Positions 1-9,164 of a DNA stretch of 64,000 bases are shown in pieces. Below the pieces are notes generated by a model. It made no database searches and was not told the origin of the DNA. It saw nothing but the letters and a program-made list of their open reading frames with translations. Location: the NCBI RefSeq assembly GCF_019904135.1, contig NZ_JAIOGQ010000016.1, positions 45,183 to 109,182 on the forward strand. Reading direction: 5' to 3'. Numbering within the stretch: position 1 is the stretch's first letter; each line of letters opens with the position of its first letter. This stretch comes from Paenibacillus caui. Its GTDB lineage: Bacteria; Bacillota; Bacilli; Paenibacillales; Paenibacillaceae. A program made the position numbers and the translations under genes.

Positions 1-2357
1 GCGGGAATCAGACTACGCGGGCCCTGCTGTCCATCAAGAGTGAATTGATGCGCAGGCAGCGTGTCTTCTCGGAGTATGGCGTGAACAACATCGACCGGTA
101 TCAGAAGCTGTACTACAGCCATCATAGCCGGCAAGAGGCAGACCGCATGCCGGCGGTTCCGCATCTGGTTATGATCGCCGATGAATTTGCCGAGCTGAAG
201 CAGGATCAGCCGGATTTCATGAAGGAGCTGGTCAGTACGGCCCGGGTTGGGCGCAGCCTGGGCGTGCATTTGATTCTGGCCACGCAGAAGCCCGCGGGCG
301 TTGTGGACGATCAGATCTGGAGCAATTCCAAGTTCAAAATCTGCCTTAAAGTGCAGGATGAAACCGACAGTCAGGACGTGATCAAACGGCCGGATGCAGC
401 CATGATCAAGGAACCGGGCCGCGCCTACATCCAGGTGGGCAACGACGAAATCTTCGAGCTGTTCCAGTCGGCGTACTCCGGCGCCGATTACGATCCGGAA
501 GGGGAGATGCAGAAACGGGAGAACCGGGTGAAACGCATTTACGAAATCTCGCTCCATGGCCGCGCCGAACAGATTTATCCGCTGGAAGAAGAGAAGATAG
601 CGAAGAAAGAGTTGCCGACCCAGCTCAAGGCGATGGTGCGGCACATCATCTCTCTTTCCGGTCAGAGCGGAATCAAGCCGCTCAAGGGTCCCTGGATGCC
701 CCCGCTGCCGGAGACTGTGTTTCTGGATGACATTCACGGGCCGGAGTCGGGGTTCCATGAAGAATATGGCCGCTGGACGGCAAGCGGGGACATATTAAGC
801 GTGCCGATCGGTCTGCTGGACGATCCGCGGAACCAGCGTCAGGAGCCGCTGGTCCTTGATTTTGCGAGCGACGGCAACCTGTTTGTGTACGGATCTCCCG
901 GGACGGGGAAGACGTACCTGCTGAGAACGCTGTGCATGTCGCTTGCCCACAAATACTCTCCGGCGGATGCCCATTTGTACATCATGGACTTCGGAGGGGC
1001 TTCTTTCAAGGTGCTGGAACGGCTTCCGCATTGCGGCGGCGTGATGACGCTGGAGCAGGAATCGAGAATTCAGCAATTCGTGCTCTTCCTGTTCCGGATC
1101 ATGGAGGAACGGAAAAGGGTGTTCGAAGACAGCCGGAGCGACGGGTTCAACGATTTCAGAAAGGACGGCGGAAGCGGGCTTCCGGCTATTGTGCTCGTCA
1201 TAGACAATTATTTTGCCTTGTCGGAAACGTATGAACAGATCGACGAGAAGATGGTGATGCTGGCCCGGGAAGGCTCGAAATACGGCATCTACATGGTTGT
1301 ATCGGCAACCAACGCTTCGCTCGTCCGATACAAATTTGCCGTGAACTTCAAAGTGGCCGTAACGCTTCAGCTTACAGACAAAGGGGAATATGACAGTATC
1401 GTAGGACGGACGGAAGGACTGGAACCGGCCAAAGTAGCCGGACGGGCGCTCGTGAGAGGAAAGCCGCCGCTGGAATTCCAAACTGCGGTTCCGGAATTCA
1501 GGGGACTGGATACCGAACCAATCCTTGGGCGGTTTGAAGCATTCGTTCAGTCCGGAGTGATTCCCGTTGCCACGCCGATTCCGGTCATGCCGGCCAAAAT
1601 TGATCTGGCCGAAATTAACCGCGAGGGCAGCCAACTTGCCATCGGTCTCGGCGATCAGGATCTGCAGCCGGTCTACGTCGATTTGGCCGCCACCCCGGTC
1701 CTGATGATTGCCGGAGATCCTCTCGCGGGCAAGAGTACGCAGCTCGTTTCCTGGATCGGTGCGCTCAATGAGAAGTGGGGAGCGGAGCGCTTCGATGTCT
1801 ATGCGCTGGATTCCAGCGCCATGGGACTGTATTCTATGATGCAATATTCCAACGTCACGGATCTATCGCAGATTGAAGATATGTATTCGTTCGTAGAGAG
1901 CATCAAGGAAGAGCTCGATGGACGCCGCTCCAAACTGCTGGAAACGAGAAAAGCGGGCGGTGATGTGAATGCGATCACCCGCTCCTGGAAACAGATCATT
2001 TTCGTGATCGACAAGCTCAGTGAGCTCACGGAGAGTGATCTATATTCTTTGAAAGAATTGCTTGAACGGATCGTGAAGCAGGAACGCGGCATGAAGGTGG
2101 CCGTTCTTGCTGCTGATCTGACGGCAGAGCTCGCGAACAACTGGGACAGCTTGGGCAAAGCGATCCGGGAAGAGCAGTGCGGGCTGCTTCTAGGGAGTTT
2201 GAAAGAGCAGAACCTGTTTAATGCAAGGCTTCCTTACGGAACTCAGGAGAAAGAGCTGGAGCCGGGAGACGGGTATTTTATCGTGAAGAACAAATTTACC
2301 GGTCTTCGAACTGCCGTTTACACGAATAAGTCCGAAATGGTTACTGAAAGGAGGTGA
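1..2357 (+). CDS. essC: Type VII secretion ATPase EssC/YukBA, C-terminal part (cut by window edge)
   Basis: Membrane-anchored FtsK/SpoIIIE-family motor that powers export of WXG100 proteins. The frame is open from base 3, so the FHA domains, membrane helices and first Walker A lie upstream of the window. What remains shows a D1 Walker B (VMIADEF) near base 165, a second domain with Walker A GSPGTGKT at about 892-915 and Walker B-like VLVIDNY, and a third domain with GDPLAGKST near 1712 and FVIDKL. The second and third Walker B motifs lack the catalytic acid after Asp, as is common in EssC D2/D3, where nucleotide or substrate binding dominates. The stop lies 5 bp before the start of a WXG100 gene, so they are probably co-transcribed. 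Identification is firm; only the truncation limits it. Confidence 0.93.
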   Translation, partial: GNQTTRALLSIKSELMRRQRVFSEYGVNNIDRYQKLYYSHHSRQEADRMPAVPHLVMIADEFAELKQDQPDFMKELVSTARVGRSLGVHLILATQKPAGVVDDQIWSNSKFKICLKVQDETDSQDVIKRPDAAMIKEPGRAYIQVGNDEIFELFQSAYSGADYDPEGEMQKRENRVKRIYEISLHGRAEQIYPLEEEKIAKKELPTQLKAMVRHIISLSGQSGIKPLKGPWMPPLPETVFLDDIHGPESGFHEEYGRWTASGDILSVPIGLLDDPRNQRQEPLVLDFASDGNLFVYGSPGTGKTYLLRTLCMSLAHKYSPADAHLYIMDFGGASFKVLERLPHCGGVMTLEQESRIQQFVLFLFRIMEERKRVFEDSRSDGFNDFRKDGGSGLPAIVLVIDNYFALSETYEQIDEKMVMLAREGSKYGIYMVVSATNASLVRYKFAVNFKVAVTLQLTDKGEYDSIVGRTEGLEPAKVAGRALVRGKPPLEFQTAVPEFRGLDTEPILGRFEAFVQSGVIPVATPIPVMPAKIDLAEINREGSQLAIGLGDQDLQPVYVDLAATPVLMIAGDPLAGKSTQLVSWIGALNEKWGAERFDVYALDSSAMGLYSMMQYSNVTDLSQIEDMYSFVESIKEELDGRRSKLLETRKAGGDVNAITRSWKQIIFVIDKLSELTESDLYSLKELLERIVKQERGMKVAVLAADLTAELANNWDSLGKAIREEQCGLLLGSLKEQNLFNARLPYGTQEKELEPGDGYFIVKNKFTGLRTAVYTNKSEMVTERR

Positions 2358-2362
2358 TATCA

Positions 2363-2653
2363 ATGGCAAATTTGACATTTAGCCCCGAACAGGCTCGCGG
2401 TGTGGCCAAGTCCATCATGAGCAAAGGGAACAATGCGCGCGACCTTATCAACCAACTCGACAGAGAAATCAAATCTGTGGAAGGCTGGTGGCAAGGGGAA
2501 TCCGCGAAAGCTTTTGTTGATGAATTCCATCAACTGAAGCCGAATCTGGATAAGCTGGTAGAATGCGTACACAACATTAGCAATAATCTGACTAAAATCG
2601 CTGAAATCAAGGAACAAAGTGAAAGAGACATCGCAAGCTCACTGCGTAAATAA
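2363..2653 (+). CDS. WXG100 family secreted protein (EsxA-like)
   Basis: A 96-residue helical hairpin protein of the ESAT-6/WXG100 type, exported by the EssC machine. The turn motif WQG sits in the middle (EGWWQGESAKAF) between two predicted amphipathic helices. The ATG at 2363 is chosen because AAAGGAGGTGAT precedes it at good spacing. The family usually also carries a C-terminal export signal of YxxxD/E type; the tail here (SERDIASSLRK) does not show one clearly. It follows essC directly. Confidence 0.9.
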   Translation: MANLTFSPEQARGVAKSIMSKGNNARDLINQLDREIKSVEGWWQGESAKAFVDEFHQLKPNLDKLVECVHNISNNLTKIAEIKEQSERDIASSLRK

Positions 2654-2660
2654 GGAGAAT

Positions 2661-2703
2661 AGGCGTGAAGAACAGTACACTCTGCTGTGCTTCACGCCTT
2701 TTC
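2661..2703 (+). terminator. Hairpin between the two WXG100 genes
   Basis: AGGCGTGAAG (2661-2670) pairs with CTTCACGCCT (2690-2699), with an inner ACAG/CTGT extension, followed by a short T run. It is probably a partial terminator or processing site that sets the ratio of the first WXG100 protein to the downstream genes. Confidence 0.7.
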
Positions 2704-2736
2704 AAAATTTAACGATTACCCAAGGGAGGGATATTC

Positions 2737-3054
2737 ATGTATTCGCCGGGTGAAATCAGCAGCGCAGCCAGAAAAATACATAACGAGAAAGCGGATTTGC
2801 AAAATACGGAACGCCGTTTTGCCGGCAATCTTGGCAGTATTGATACATGGTGGAAGGGCCAGGCGGGAAAAGCCTTTATCGATGATTATAAACGGCAAAC
2901 CAGGCAGGCGATGGACCGTCTGTATTCGGAGATGGAGAGCGTGCAATCCGGCTTGGAGAGGCTCGCCACTGAGGTCCGGAACGCCGACGAGCAAAAGCGG
3001 ATGAAAGAACAGCAAAAAGCGCTGCTGGAGCGACAAAAGAAAGCGAAGAGATAG
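2737..3054 (+). CDS. WXG100 family protein, second copy
   Basis: A 105-residue WXG100 protein with the motif WKG (DTWWKGQAGKAF). It has a long, strongly charged C-terminal helix ending in a Lys/Arg-rich tail (about residues 80-105), unlike the first copy. GGGAGGGATATTC precedes the ATG. It lies between the first WXG100 gene and the hydrolase-like genes and may be the partner or chaperone that targets the large LXG-like or lipase substrate to the secretion machine; that role is inferred from position. Confidence 0.88.
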   Translation: MYSPGEISSAARKIHNEKADLQNTERRFAGNLGSIDTWWKGQAGKAFIDDYKRQTRQAMDRLYSEMESVQSGLERLATEVRNADEQKRMKEQQKALLERQKKAKR

Positions 3055-3111
3055 AGCTGACGTGATCTTCCCGGCTCTATTCATTCGCATAGTAAGGAGT
3101 GTAATGAAACC

Positions 3112-4287
3112 GTGCTGACGGATAAAGAAAGCTTATTATTATGCGAACTGGTGAATTCCGGACTCGCCAAACATCAGGTTGATCGTAGTATCGCGGAGAT
3201 CGCCCAGTCGCTAGACGGAAATTCCGACCCGTCATCTGCCGCAAGGATGTTGGCCCTGGAGATCCTCGCCAGTCCCAATATGCCTCGTCTCCATTTTCGG
3301 GATTATTGGATGCTGGAGAAGATGGGTTTGTGCTTTTTTGCGGGAGATGAAGAGGTAGGGCATGTCGTCGTCCAGGCCCCTGAAGACGCAGAGATGAATA
3401 TGATGAATATACAAAGCGATAGCGGGCTGGAGGAAACGGCACAACGTTTGGAGCCGCTCGGAAGGAAAGGCAATTTGATGTTCACGGGCCTTGGGCTTGG
3501 GGGCTACTATGCGTCCCGTCTTGCCGCCCGGCTTGATGCCGAAGCTCTGGTGTTCGGCGCACCCAGTACAGAGGAACTGCCCGGAAAGGTGAGAAATTTT
3601 GTCGGTGAAGATGATCCGGTTGGAGACTCTACCTCGAAAGTCATATTTGTGAAGCAAAAATCCCCGGCGGAAAATGTCGCGGAGTCCTATATTCAGACGC
3701 TCGTATTTGATGAGCAGGGGAGCGCGGTTGTTGCCGATCAAAGCGATTATTCCAAATTTGTGAGCTGGTTTTACAATACGGCAAGCACGATACGTCCTGA
3801 AGTTTGGGAACTCTTTTTCGGGAAGAATGAGAGTGGGGAACTGCTGCAGGACTACGGTTTGTACGGATTATTTTTACAGGCGGATGAATTGAATGAGGAG
3901 AAAATAAACCGCTCGATGGATGCGGTTCTCGGTTACGCAGAGCATGAACTTGAACAAAGCCGAAACCGGATCAAAAACGAGCTGGAGCATATAGAAATCG
4001 AAGATGTGAAGGTTTGCGTCGGCGAGATCGGCGACAGGCTGGCGAATCAGGCGGTGGACCTGGTCTATGATGTTTATCGCAGCGTAGAGACGATTATAAT
4101 GGGCGTAGGTCTGATTACTCTGGAACAGGCAACCTATCCTGTTATATCATGGATGGGAGATTTTAGCAGACGCGTCGGTGAATTGTTGGACAGGGAGCTT
4201 GTGCTGATCACAGAAGCCGTCGAGAAAGAACTGCAGCACTATATGGACGAGATGTTCAAATTTCCGGAAATATCGCTGGATTGGTAA
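3112..4287 (+). CDS. Alpha/beta-hydrolase-like protein lacking the nucleophile serine
   Basis: A 391-residue protein with no membrane segment. Residues ~126-132 read GLGLGGY, which has the shape of a lipase nucleophile elbow (GxSxGG) but with Leu in place of Ser. The following stretch (FGAPSTEE, then GEDDPVGD) resembles the strand and acid region of the lipase encoded at 5072. The second half is mostly helical and charged. It starts with GTG after AAGGAG. Inference: a catalytically dead relative of the downstream lipase, perhaps an adaptor or chaperone for secretion. Exact family not recognised. Confidence 0.7.
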   Translation: MLTDKESLLLCELVNSGLAKHQVDRSIAEIAQSLDGNSDPSSAARMLALEILASPNMPRLHFRDYWMLEKMGLCFFAGDEEVGHVVVQAPEDAEMNMMNIQSDSGLEETAQRLEPLGRKGNLMFTGLGLGGYYASRLAARLDAEALVFGAPSTEELPGKVRNFVGEDDPVGDSTSKVIFVKQKSPAENVAESYIQTLVFDEQGSAVVADQSDYSKFVSWFYNTASTIRPEVWELFFGKNESGELLQDYGLYGLFLQADELNEEKINRSMDAVLGYAEHELEQSRNRIKNELEHIEIEDVKVCVGEIGDRLANQAVDLVYDVYRSVETIIMGVGLITLEQATYPVISWMGDFSRRVGELLDRELVLITEAVEKELQHYMDEMFKFPEISLDW

Positions 4288-4335
4288 GCGTTAAAATGGT
4301 GATGGCAATCAACCCATGAAAGGGGGATTGTATGA

Positions 4336-5079
4336 ATGAAGCGGATGGCCATACAGACTTTATTAGTGATGTGCATGATCATCATAGCGTTGGGAGTGAG
4401 CGGATGCATGAACAAGAAGCAGGACCCGGAAGTAATCAAGGATGAAATGATGGCCTATTTGGAGAAGAAGTATGGAGAGGAGTTTGTCCCCCTGTCTTTA
4501 AGCTTCAGCGATTTTGCATACAGCTATGACCGGTTGTACGCGTATCCGAAAAAAGGGACGGAAAAAGATGCTTTCGAGGTGTGGGGGACGAGGAAGGATG
4601 ACGGTTCCTACAGCATGAGCGACGGGTATTTTGCAAAATATATCAGGCCGGAATATGAAACGGTGATGTCCGGTTTTGTCAGCGAGATTTACAAGGATTT
4701 CAAACTGTACACGGATTTTAACGAGGGGATTATGCCTGACAGGTTAAACAAGAATACCAAAATTGAAGAGATCTATAACAAAGACGAGCTCTTCTTTTCA
4801 GATACGGTGATTTTTGTGAAAGAATCCTCTGCGAAAGGAATTGATGATGAAGAAAGCTTGCGAACAATCGCAGAGAAGATGCAGGCCAAGAAAATGGTTG
4901 GCAGTGTGCGTATCTATATCGTTTTTGATGATAAGTATGAATCCATCGGATTGGAGACATTAAAGGGTTTATCCCCAACCGAAGATAAAAATTACTTCCC
5001 CTATTATCGCAAAAGGATAAAGGTAACTCATAAACTGGAGATCAAGAAATATGGAGAGGAGGCCTATTCAAATGGCTGA
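4336..5079 (+). CDS. Putative lipoprotein in the type VII locus
   Basis: A 247-residue protein with a signal peptide and a lipobox (GVSGC, Cys at about residue 24), so probably anchored on the outer face of the membrane. AAAGGGGGATTGTATGA precedes the ATG. It overlaps the start of the lipase gene by 8 bp, which argues for translational coupling. No catalytic motif seen. Lipoproteins coded next to type VII toxins are often accessory or immunity factors (for example beside TslA-type lipases in staphylococci); applying that here is inference. Confidence 0.75.
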   Translation: MKRMAIQTLLVMCMIIIALGVSGCMNKKQDPEVIKDEMMAYLEKKYGEEFVPLSLSFSDFAYSYDRLYAYPKKGTEKDAFEVWGTRKDDGSYSMSDGYFAKYIRPEYETVMSGFVSEIYKDFKLYTDFNEGIMPDRLNKNTKIEEIYNKDELFFSDTVIFVKESSAKGIDDEESLRTIAEKMQAKKMVGSVRIYIVFDDKYESIGLETLKGLSPTEDKNYFPYYRKRIKVTHKLEIKKYGEEAYSNG

Positions 5080-7558
5080 GTTGAGTGAGAGTCAGTTATT
5101 GTTGCTGGATAATTTAATCTACCTCAATGAAGTTGCAAATAAAACAAATGAAACTGTTGGCGATATTGTAGGGGAATTATTGGATGAGGATGCCGAAAAA
5201 CTCGACTTAAGCCGAAAAGATGGCAAATATCCCGGCCAAATGTCTAGGGCCGAATGGCTGGATATTTTGCATGTCATCAATAGAGACCCCCAATTAAAGG
5301 CTTTAAGGATCACCGACAGCAATCCAGCTGAGTACGGGATGCGTGTGGCTACTTTTGTGGATCCGGAAGGCGAGGCAACGGTGGTTTTCCGGGGAACGAG
5401 CGGAGACTTCGAGTGGTACGACAACGGTCAGGGCGGATATTTGCCGGAAACGACGCAGCAAAAGGCTGCGCTCGAATATATCGAAAAGCAGAAATACAAC
5501 AATATCACGGTGACGGGACACTCCAAAGGCGGGAACAAGACGCAATTTGTCGCGATCATGTCCGATAAAGTCGACCGGGCGGTTTCCTTTGACGGGCAAG
5601 GCTTCTCGAGAGAGTTTCTGGAGGACGATAAATACAAGGACCGGATCAAGGCGAACGCTTATAAAATCACATCGATTTCGGCCGAGAACGATTATGTCAA
5701 CTGCCTGCTTAACCCGATCGCCGCTACGATTAAGTATATCGATACGGAAGACCTTAGTCCTCTCAAATTCATTCAAAAATTCGGTGATAATCACAAGCCC
5801 AACATTATGCTGGATGAGAACGGGCAGCTTCGCGGACCAGCACAACAGGGGGAGATTCCCAAGTTTATCAATGAATTCAGCATCTATATCAACGAGAATA
5901 TGAAAGAGCCCTATCGGAGCTATGCGATCGACGGGGCGCTGGGCTGGCTGCAGACAGAACCCGATGATGGATTTGAATTAATAAGTCTAGAACAAAAAAT
6001 AAATGGGTCTTTGATGATCGCCAGTCATTTGGATGACTTTGTGTTTAATAAAATTTCGAAGAAGTATGGGGATGCGGCGGAATTAGTGGTCACGTATATT
6101 GCGGCTAGGTTCTTTCCGTTGCTATTCATGGACGATTATCTGAACTCGCAAGGAAAGATTATTCGCAATACGTTCGAGTATTCCGTCGAAAAGTTAAAGC
6201 AATTTGGCGACTGGATGGTGGATCGGCTAACTTCCGTAGCGGCTAAGATGATACAGTTCGGAATTCAAACGTATGAAGCCTTCACGAGGTTTCTCCGCAT
6301 TATGCAGGCAGGATGGAACCTATTAAAAGAAGGAGCTATGAACTTTGTCAAAGACGTAAAAGACAAGGCCGTGTCGGCAGTCGAGGCAGTAGACCGGTTT
6401 AAAGATAAGATCACGCGTTCGGTGACGGATTTCTTCCAAAGCGTTGCCGAAGGGACGAAGAAATTTATCGATGTGATTGACCAGAAGTTGCATAAAGCGG
6501 TCGACAATGTCAAAGAAACGGCGAGCAGCATCGTGGATCGCGCCAAGTCCGCAATTGCTGAGAAATTCAAGGCGTTCAGAAACGCATTTGATAACATTGC
6601 GAAGGGGACTTTAGATGCGGCGGGACTAATGACCACGTATACCGCAGCGATCCTGTTTCCCGAGTTATTCATGGACGATTTCGTGAAAGCACTGTTGAAG
6701 AATAAGGAGAATATTCACAAGGCGTTGATTTTTGCCACCGATAAGCTCGAGCAATTTGGCGACTGGATGGTGAATCACCTGGTGGCTGCGGCGGACAAAA
6801 TAAAACAGTTCGGGAACCGCGCAGCCGAAGCCATGACGAAGTTTGCCCGGGCCGTGCAATCAGGATGGATTAAATTGAAAGGACGCGTCACGGACTTTGC
6901 CAAAGACGTGAAAGATGGGGCCCTGCAGGCGGTTCAGGCAATGGAGCGGTTTAAAGACAAGGTCGTGAGTTTGGTGAATAACTTCTTCAAGAGTGTTGCC
7001 ACAGGTGCGAAGAAGTTTGGTCAGGGGGTTTCCAAACTGTGGAATAAAACGGTTGACAAGGTCAAAGAAACGGCGCGCAGCATCGTGAATCGCACCAAGA
7101 ACGGTATTGCAAAGAAATTCGAATCATTTAAAACGGGCATCGAACTGATGACCAAACTTGCGAGAAAATCAGCAGAGCATTCCTTGCGCAAGACAAAGGA
7201 TAAACATGGAAACAGCGGTTATATCAAAAAAATCGCCCGGGGCTATCGATCATATGCATCGGGCAGCTTGGCGGTCGATTACAGCCGGCTGGCAGATCTG
7301 CGGGCAAAGGTGAAGCATCTGGAGGACGACTTCGGGTCATCCGTCCGGAAAATCATCAGCGACGCGCAGCGGATCACATCCAGTGTGGGACGATCGTACA
7401 GCGAGCCGAATGTGCAAAGGCAAATTCATCAGATTCAGAGAGCCTGCGACCGCGTGAATCAGTACGGCAGACGGGTTGCCGAAGAGCTGCAAAGAAAAGT
7501 CAATTCCCTGAAATATGCCGAACAACAATATAGAAAAATTGAGTCGATGCTTTCCTGA
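5072..7558 (+). CDS. Lipase-like type VII effector candidate with two ~180-residue repeats
   Basis: An 828-residue protein. Residues ~1-270 form an Mbeg1-like (DUF2974-type) alpha/beta hydrolase: nucleophile elbow GHSKGG with Ser151, an acid candidate in AENDYV (~205) and a His in DNHKP (~239). Residues ~347-705 are two tandem amphipathic-helix repeats, each beginning FFP/LFPxLFMDD and containing FGDWMV and KDVKD, rich in Lys and Ala. The C-terminus is coiled-coil-like. The ATG at 5072 is preceded by GGAGAGGAGG. There is no signal peptide. Its position after essC and the WXG100 genes suggests export by type VII secretion, although the LXG helical domain is not at the N-terminus. Activity (phospholipase or lipase) is inferred from the elbow alone. 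Confidence 0.8.
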   Translation: MAELSESQLLLLDNLIYLNEVANKTNETVGDIVGELLDEDAEKLDLSRKDGKYPGQMSRAEWLDILHVINRDPQLKALRITDSNPAEYGMRVATFVDPEGEATVVFRGTSGDFEWYDNGQGGYLPETTQQKAALEYIEKQKYNNITVTGHSKGGNKTQFVAIMSDKVDRAVSFDGQGFSREFLEDDKYKDRIKANAYKITSISAENDYVNCLLNPIAATIKYIDTEDLSPLKFIQKFGDNHKPNIMLDENGQLRGPAQQGEIPKFINEFSIYINENMKEPYRSYAIDGALGWLQTEPDDGFELISLEQKINGSLMIASHLDDFVFNKISKKYGDAAELVVTYIAARFFPLLFMDDYLNSQGKIIRNTFEYSVEKLKQFGDWMVDRLTSVAAKMIQFGIQTYEAFTRFLRIMQAGWNLLKEGAMNFVKDVKDKAVSAVEAVDRFKDKITRSVTDFFQSVAEGTKKFIDVIDQKLHKAVDNVKETASSIVDRAKSAIAEKFKAFRNAFDNIAKGTLDAAGLMTTYTAAILFPELFMDDFVKALLKNKENIHKALIFATDKLEQFGDWMVNHLVAAADKIKQFGNRAAEAMTKFARAVQSGWIKLKGRVTDFAKDVKDGALQAVQAMERFKDKVVSLVNNFFKSVATGAKKFGQGVSKLWNKTVDKVKETARSIVNRTKNGIAKKFESFKTGIELMTKLARKSAEHSLRKTKDKHGNSGYIKKIARGYRSYASGSLAVDYSRLADLRAKVKHLEDDFGSSVRKIISDAQRITSSVGRSYSEPNVQRQIHQIQRACDRVNQYGRRVAEELQRKVNSLKYAEQQYRKIESMLS
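6112..7140 (+). repeat. Two tandem ~540-bp coding repeats inside the lipase gene
   Basis: The segment from about 6112 (FFPLLFMDDYL) recurs at about 6652 (LFPELFMDDFV), 540 bp later. Both units keep the order FMDD, QFGDWMV, IQFG/KQFG, KDVKD, RFKDK, VKETA. The copies have diverged, so the duplication is not recent. Confidence 0.8.
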
Positions 7559-7598
7559 AATGTCTGCTTGTTCGAATAGAGGGAGCGAAGATGTTTGT

Positions 7599-8015
7599 AT
7601 GAAGCATTTTTTGAAGGAACTGGTCAACGGGAAGAATCTGCTTGTCACTATACTTGCTGCTTTGACTCTGTTGTATGTGGTTGGGGTAGTTATTTGGGTG
7701 TTGTTTATAAGAGTAATAGTGAATGTTGGCTGGATGGAAGGCGCTATGAATTTATTTTTATTTGTTGTTAATATCCCGCTCGTCCTGATTTTATTATCTG
7801 TCACCACGATGTATGTACTTTCTATTACCTCAAAATTTAAACATTTGATTCTTATTGGGAATGTAGTATTCTTATACTTGGCTATTGGGTATACGTTTCT
7901 ATTGGATACGTTCACGGGTGGCTTTATATATATAAGTTTTATGTATCCAATTCTTATTTATGGATTCATTTGTTATTTCATTATTCTGCGCGCTCCAGGG
8001 GACATCAAGCGATAA
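7599..8015 (+). CDS. Four-helix membrane protein, possible immunity protein
   Basis: A 138-residue protein with four hydrophobic segments (starting near residues 13, 50, 86 and 110). It begins about 40 bp after the lipase stop. ATG at 7599 is the best start, with GGGAGCGAAG some 10 bp upstream. The sequence is AT-richer than the neighbouring genes. Small membrane proteins placed straight after type VII toxins are often immunity proteins; this is inferred from position, since no family is recognised. Confidence 0.65.
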   Translation: MKHFLKELVNGKNLLVTILAALTLLYVVGVVIWVLFIRVIVNVGWMEGAMNLFLFVVNIPLVLILLSVTTMYVLSITSKFKHLILIGNVVFLYLAIGYTFLLDTFTGGFIYISFMYPILIYGFICYFIILRAPGDIKR

Positions 8016-8033
8016 CTCAAATGAATAAAAAAT

Positions 8034-8076
8034 GGAAGGTATCATTCCCCATGAGGAATATCGATACCTTCCTTTT
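8034..8076. terminator. Bidirectional terminator
   Basis: GGAAGGTATC (8034-8043) pairs with GATACCTTCC (8063-8072), with T on the + side and A-rich sequence before it. It separates the type VII genes from the convergent copD. Confidence 0.85.
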
Positions 8077-8078
8077 CG

Positions 8079-9164
8079 TCATGCAAGAGCGAACATTAGC
8101 CCGAAATAGCCGAACACCGGGATAAGCAGCCCTATGGCGAAGGCCAGTATGAGGCGGTTGCTCCTGTACATCCAGATCATTCCGGCAGCCAAAATGAGAG
8201 CCGCCGCGAGCATGAGGATACTCTCGAGCGACAGGGTGAAAGTCAGCTTCATGTCCGGGCTGAAGCTTCCGCGGTACAAGCCCGTAAAGAGCGGCGAGGG
8301 CGGTACGGACTGCAGCGTCTCCCTCACATTATGCGGAGGCGTCTGCCATCCGAGAAATCCGGTTACGATGAACAGGATAAGGGCAATGACGCTCTCTGCA
8401 CGGAGCCACGGTCGAGGCATGAACGATGGGTTACGTCTGATCGTCGACCGGTACCCGAAGCCGTTCGTGTAAGCGAACAGCAACAGCGGCGCGATGAGAA
8501 GATGCTTGATAAGCAGCAACTGTCCGTAAGGCAGCATCCATGCGTTCACGTATTCCGGTGTGGTGAAGCTCATGAGCGCGAGTCCCGAGAGGAGCGTAAC
8601 AAGAACGGAGACGATGGCGACGGGGGAAAACCACCCTAGGAACCTGGACCAGTTCTCGTCGCTGCGCGAGAACCAGCCTACCACGAACAAAGTGCCGATC
8701 CACACCGTCACAGCGAGGAAGTGCGCGGATTGCACGGCAAGTCCCTTCATGGAATAGAGCGAAGCAGCGTGACTGTTGTATCCGCGCCCAATGGCCAGCA
8801 GCGCCGTAATGAACACACCTACTTTCGCCATATGCCTGTCTTCCCGGAACGGCTTCAGGGCGAGCAGCGCGACGAGCCCGGCTGACCCGATGAGCGTCCA
8901 CAGCCATGCCTTGCCGGCATTAATTTCGGTCAGAATACTCTTTAGAGTAGCCCCGTAGGATATGCCAAAGTCGCTCGCAAACAGCAGAGCCGTACGATGA
9001 ACGGGCATAAAGGAAAGAACAGGTACCGCGATAGCACAGGCAAGCAGCAGGCCGTTGCCGACATGCACCTGCGGCCTGATCTGCTCCGGAACGAATCGCA
9101 GAAGGAAAGTCCCCATTAACATGGCGAAGCAAATATACAATAATCCCTCGCTGATATAGATCAT
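8079..9164 (-). CDS. copD: CopD-family copper membrane protein
   Basis: A 361-residue polytopic membrane protein of the CopD/PcoD type with about eight or nine hydrophobic helices. Histidines in HAASLYS, SAHFLAVTVWIG and IKHLLIAPLL fit the family's metal or heme ligands. Its start overlaps the stop of the CopC gene by 4 bp, so the two are coupled. The same two domains are fused in Bacillus YcnJ. The likely role is copper uptake or handling across the membrane. Confidence 0.88.
   Translation of the reverse strand: MIYISEGLLYICFAMLMGTFLLRFVPEQIRPQVHVGNGLLLACAIAVPVLSFMPVHRTALLFASDFGISYGATLKSILTEINAGKAWLWTLIGSAGLVALLALKPFREDRHMAKVGVFITALLAIGRGYNSHAASLYSMKGLAVQSAHFLAVTVWIGTLFVVGWFSRSDENWSRFLGWFSPVAIVSVLVTLLSGLALMSFTTPEYVNAWMLPYGQLLLIKHLLIAPLLLFAYTNGFGYRSTIRRNPSFMPRPWLRAESVIALILFIVTGFLGWQTPPHNVRETLQSVPPSPLFTGLYRGSFSPDMKLTFTLSLESILMLAAALILAAGMIWMYRSNRLILAFAIGLLIPVFGYFGLMFALA

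Noticed and set aside
795..1844. Long open frame on the minus strand inside essC
   Set aside because: Arg/His-rich translation without a ribosome site, fully covered by a clear ATPase gene on the other strand.
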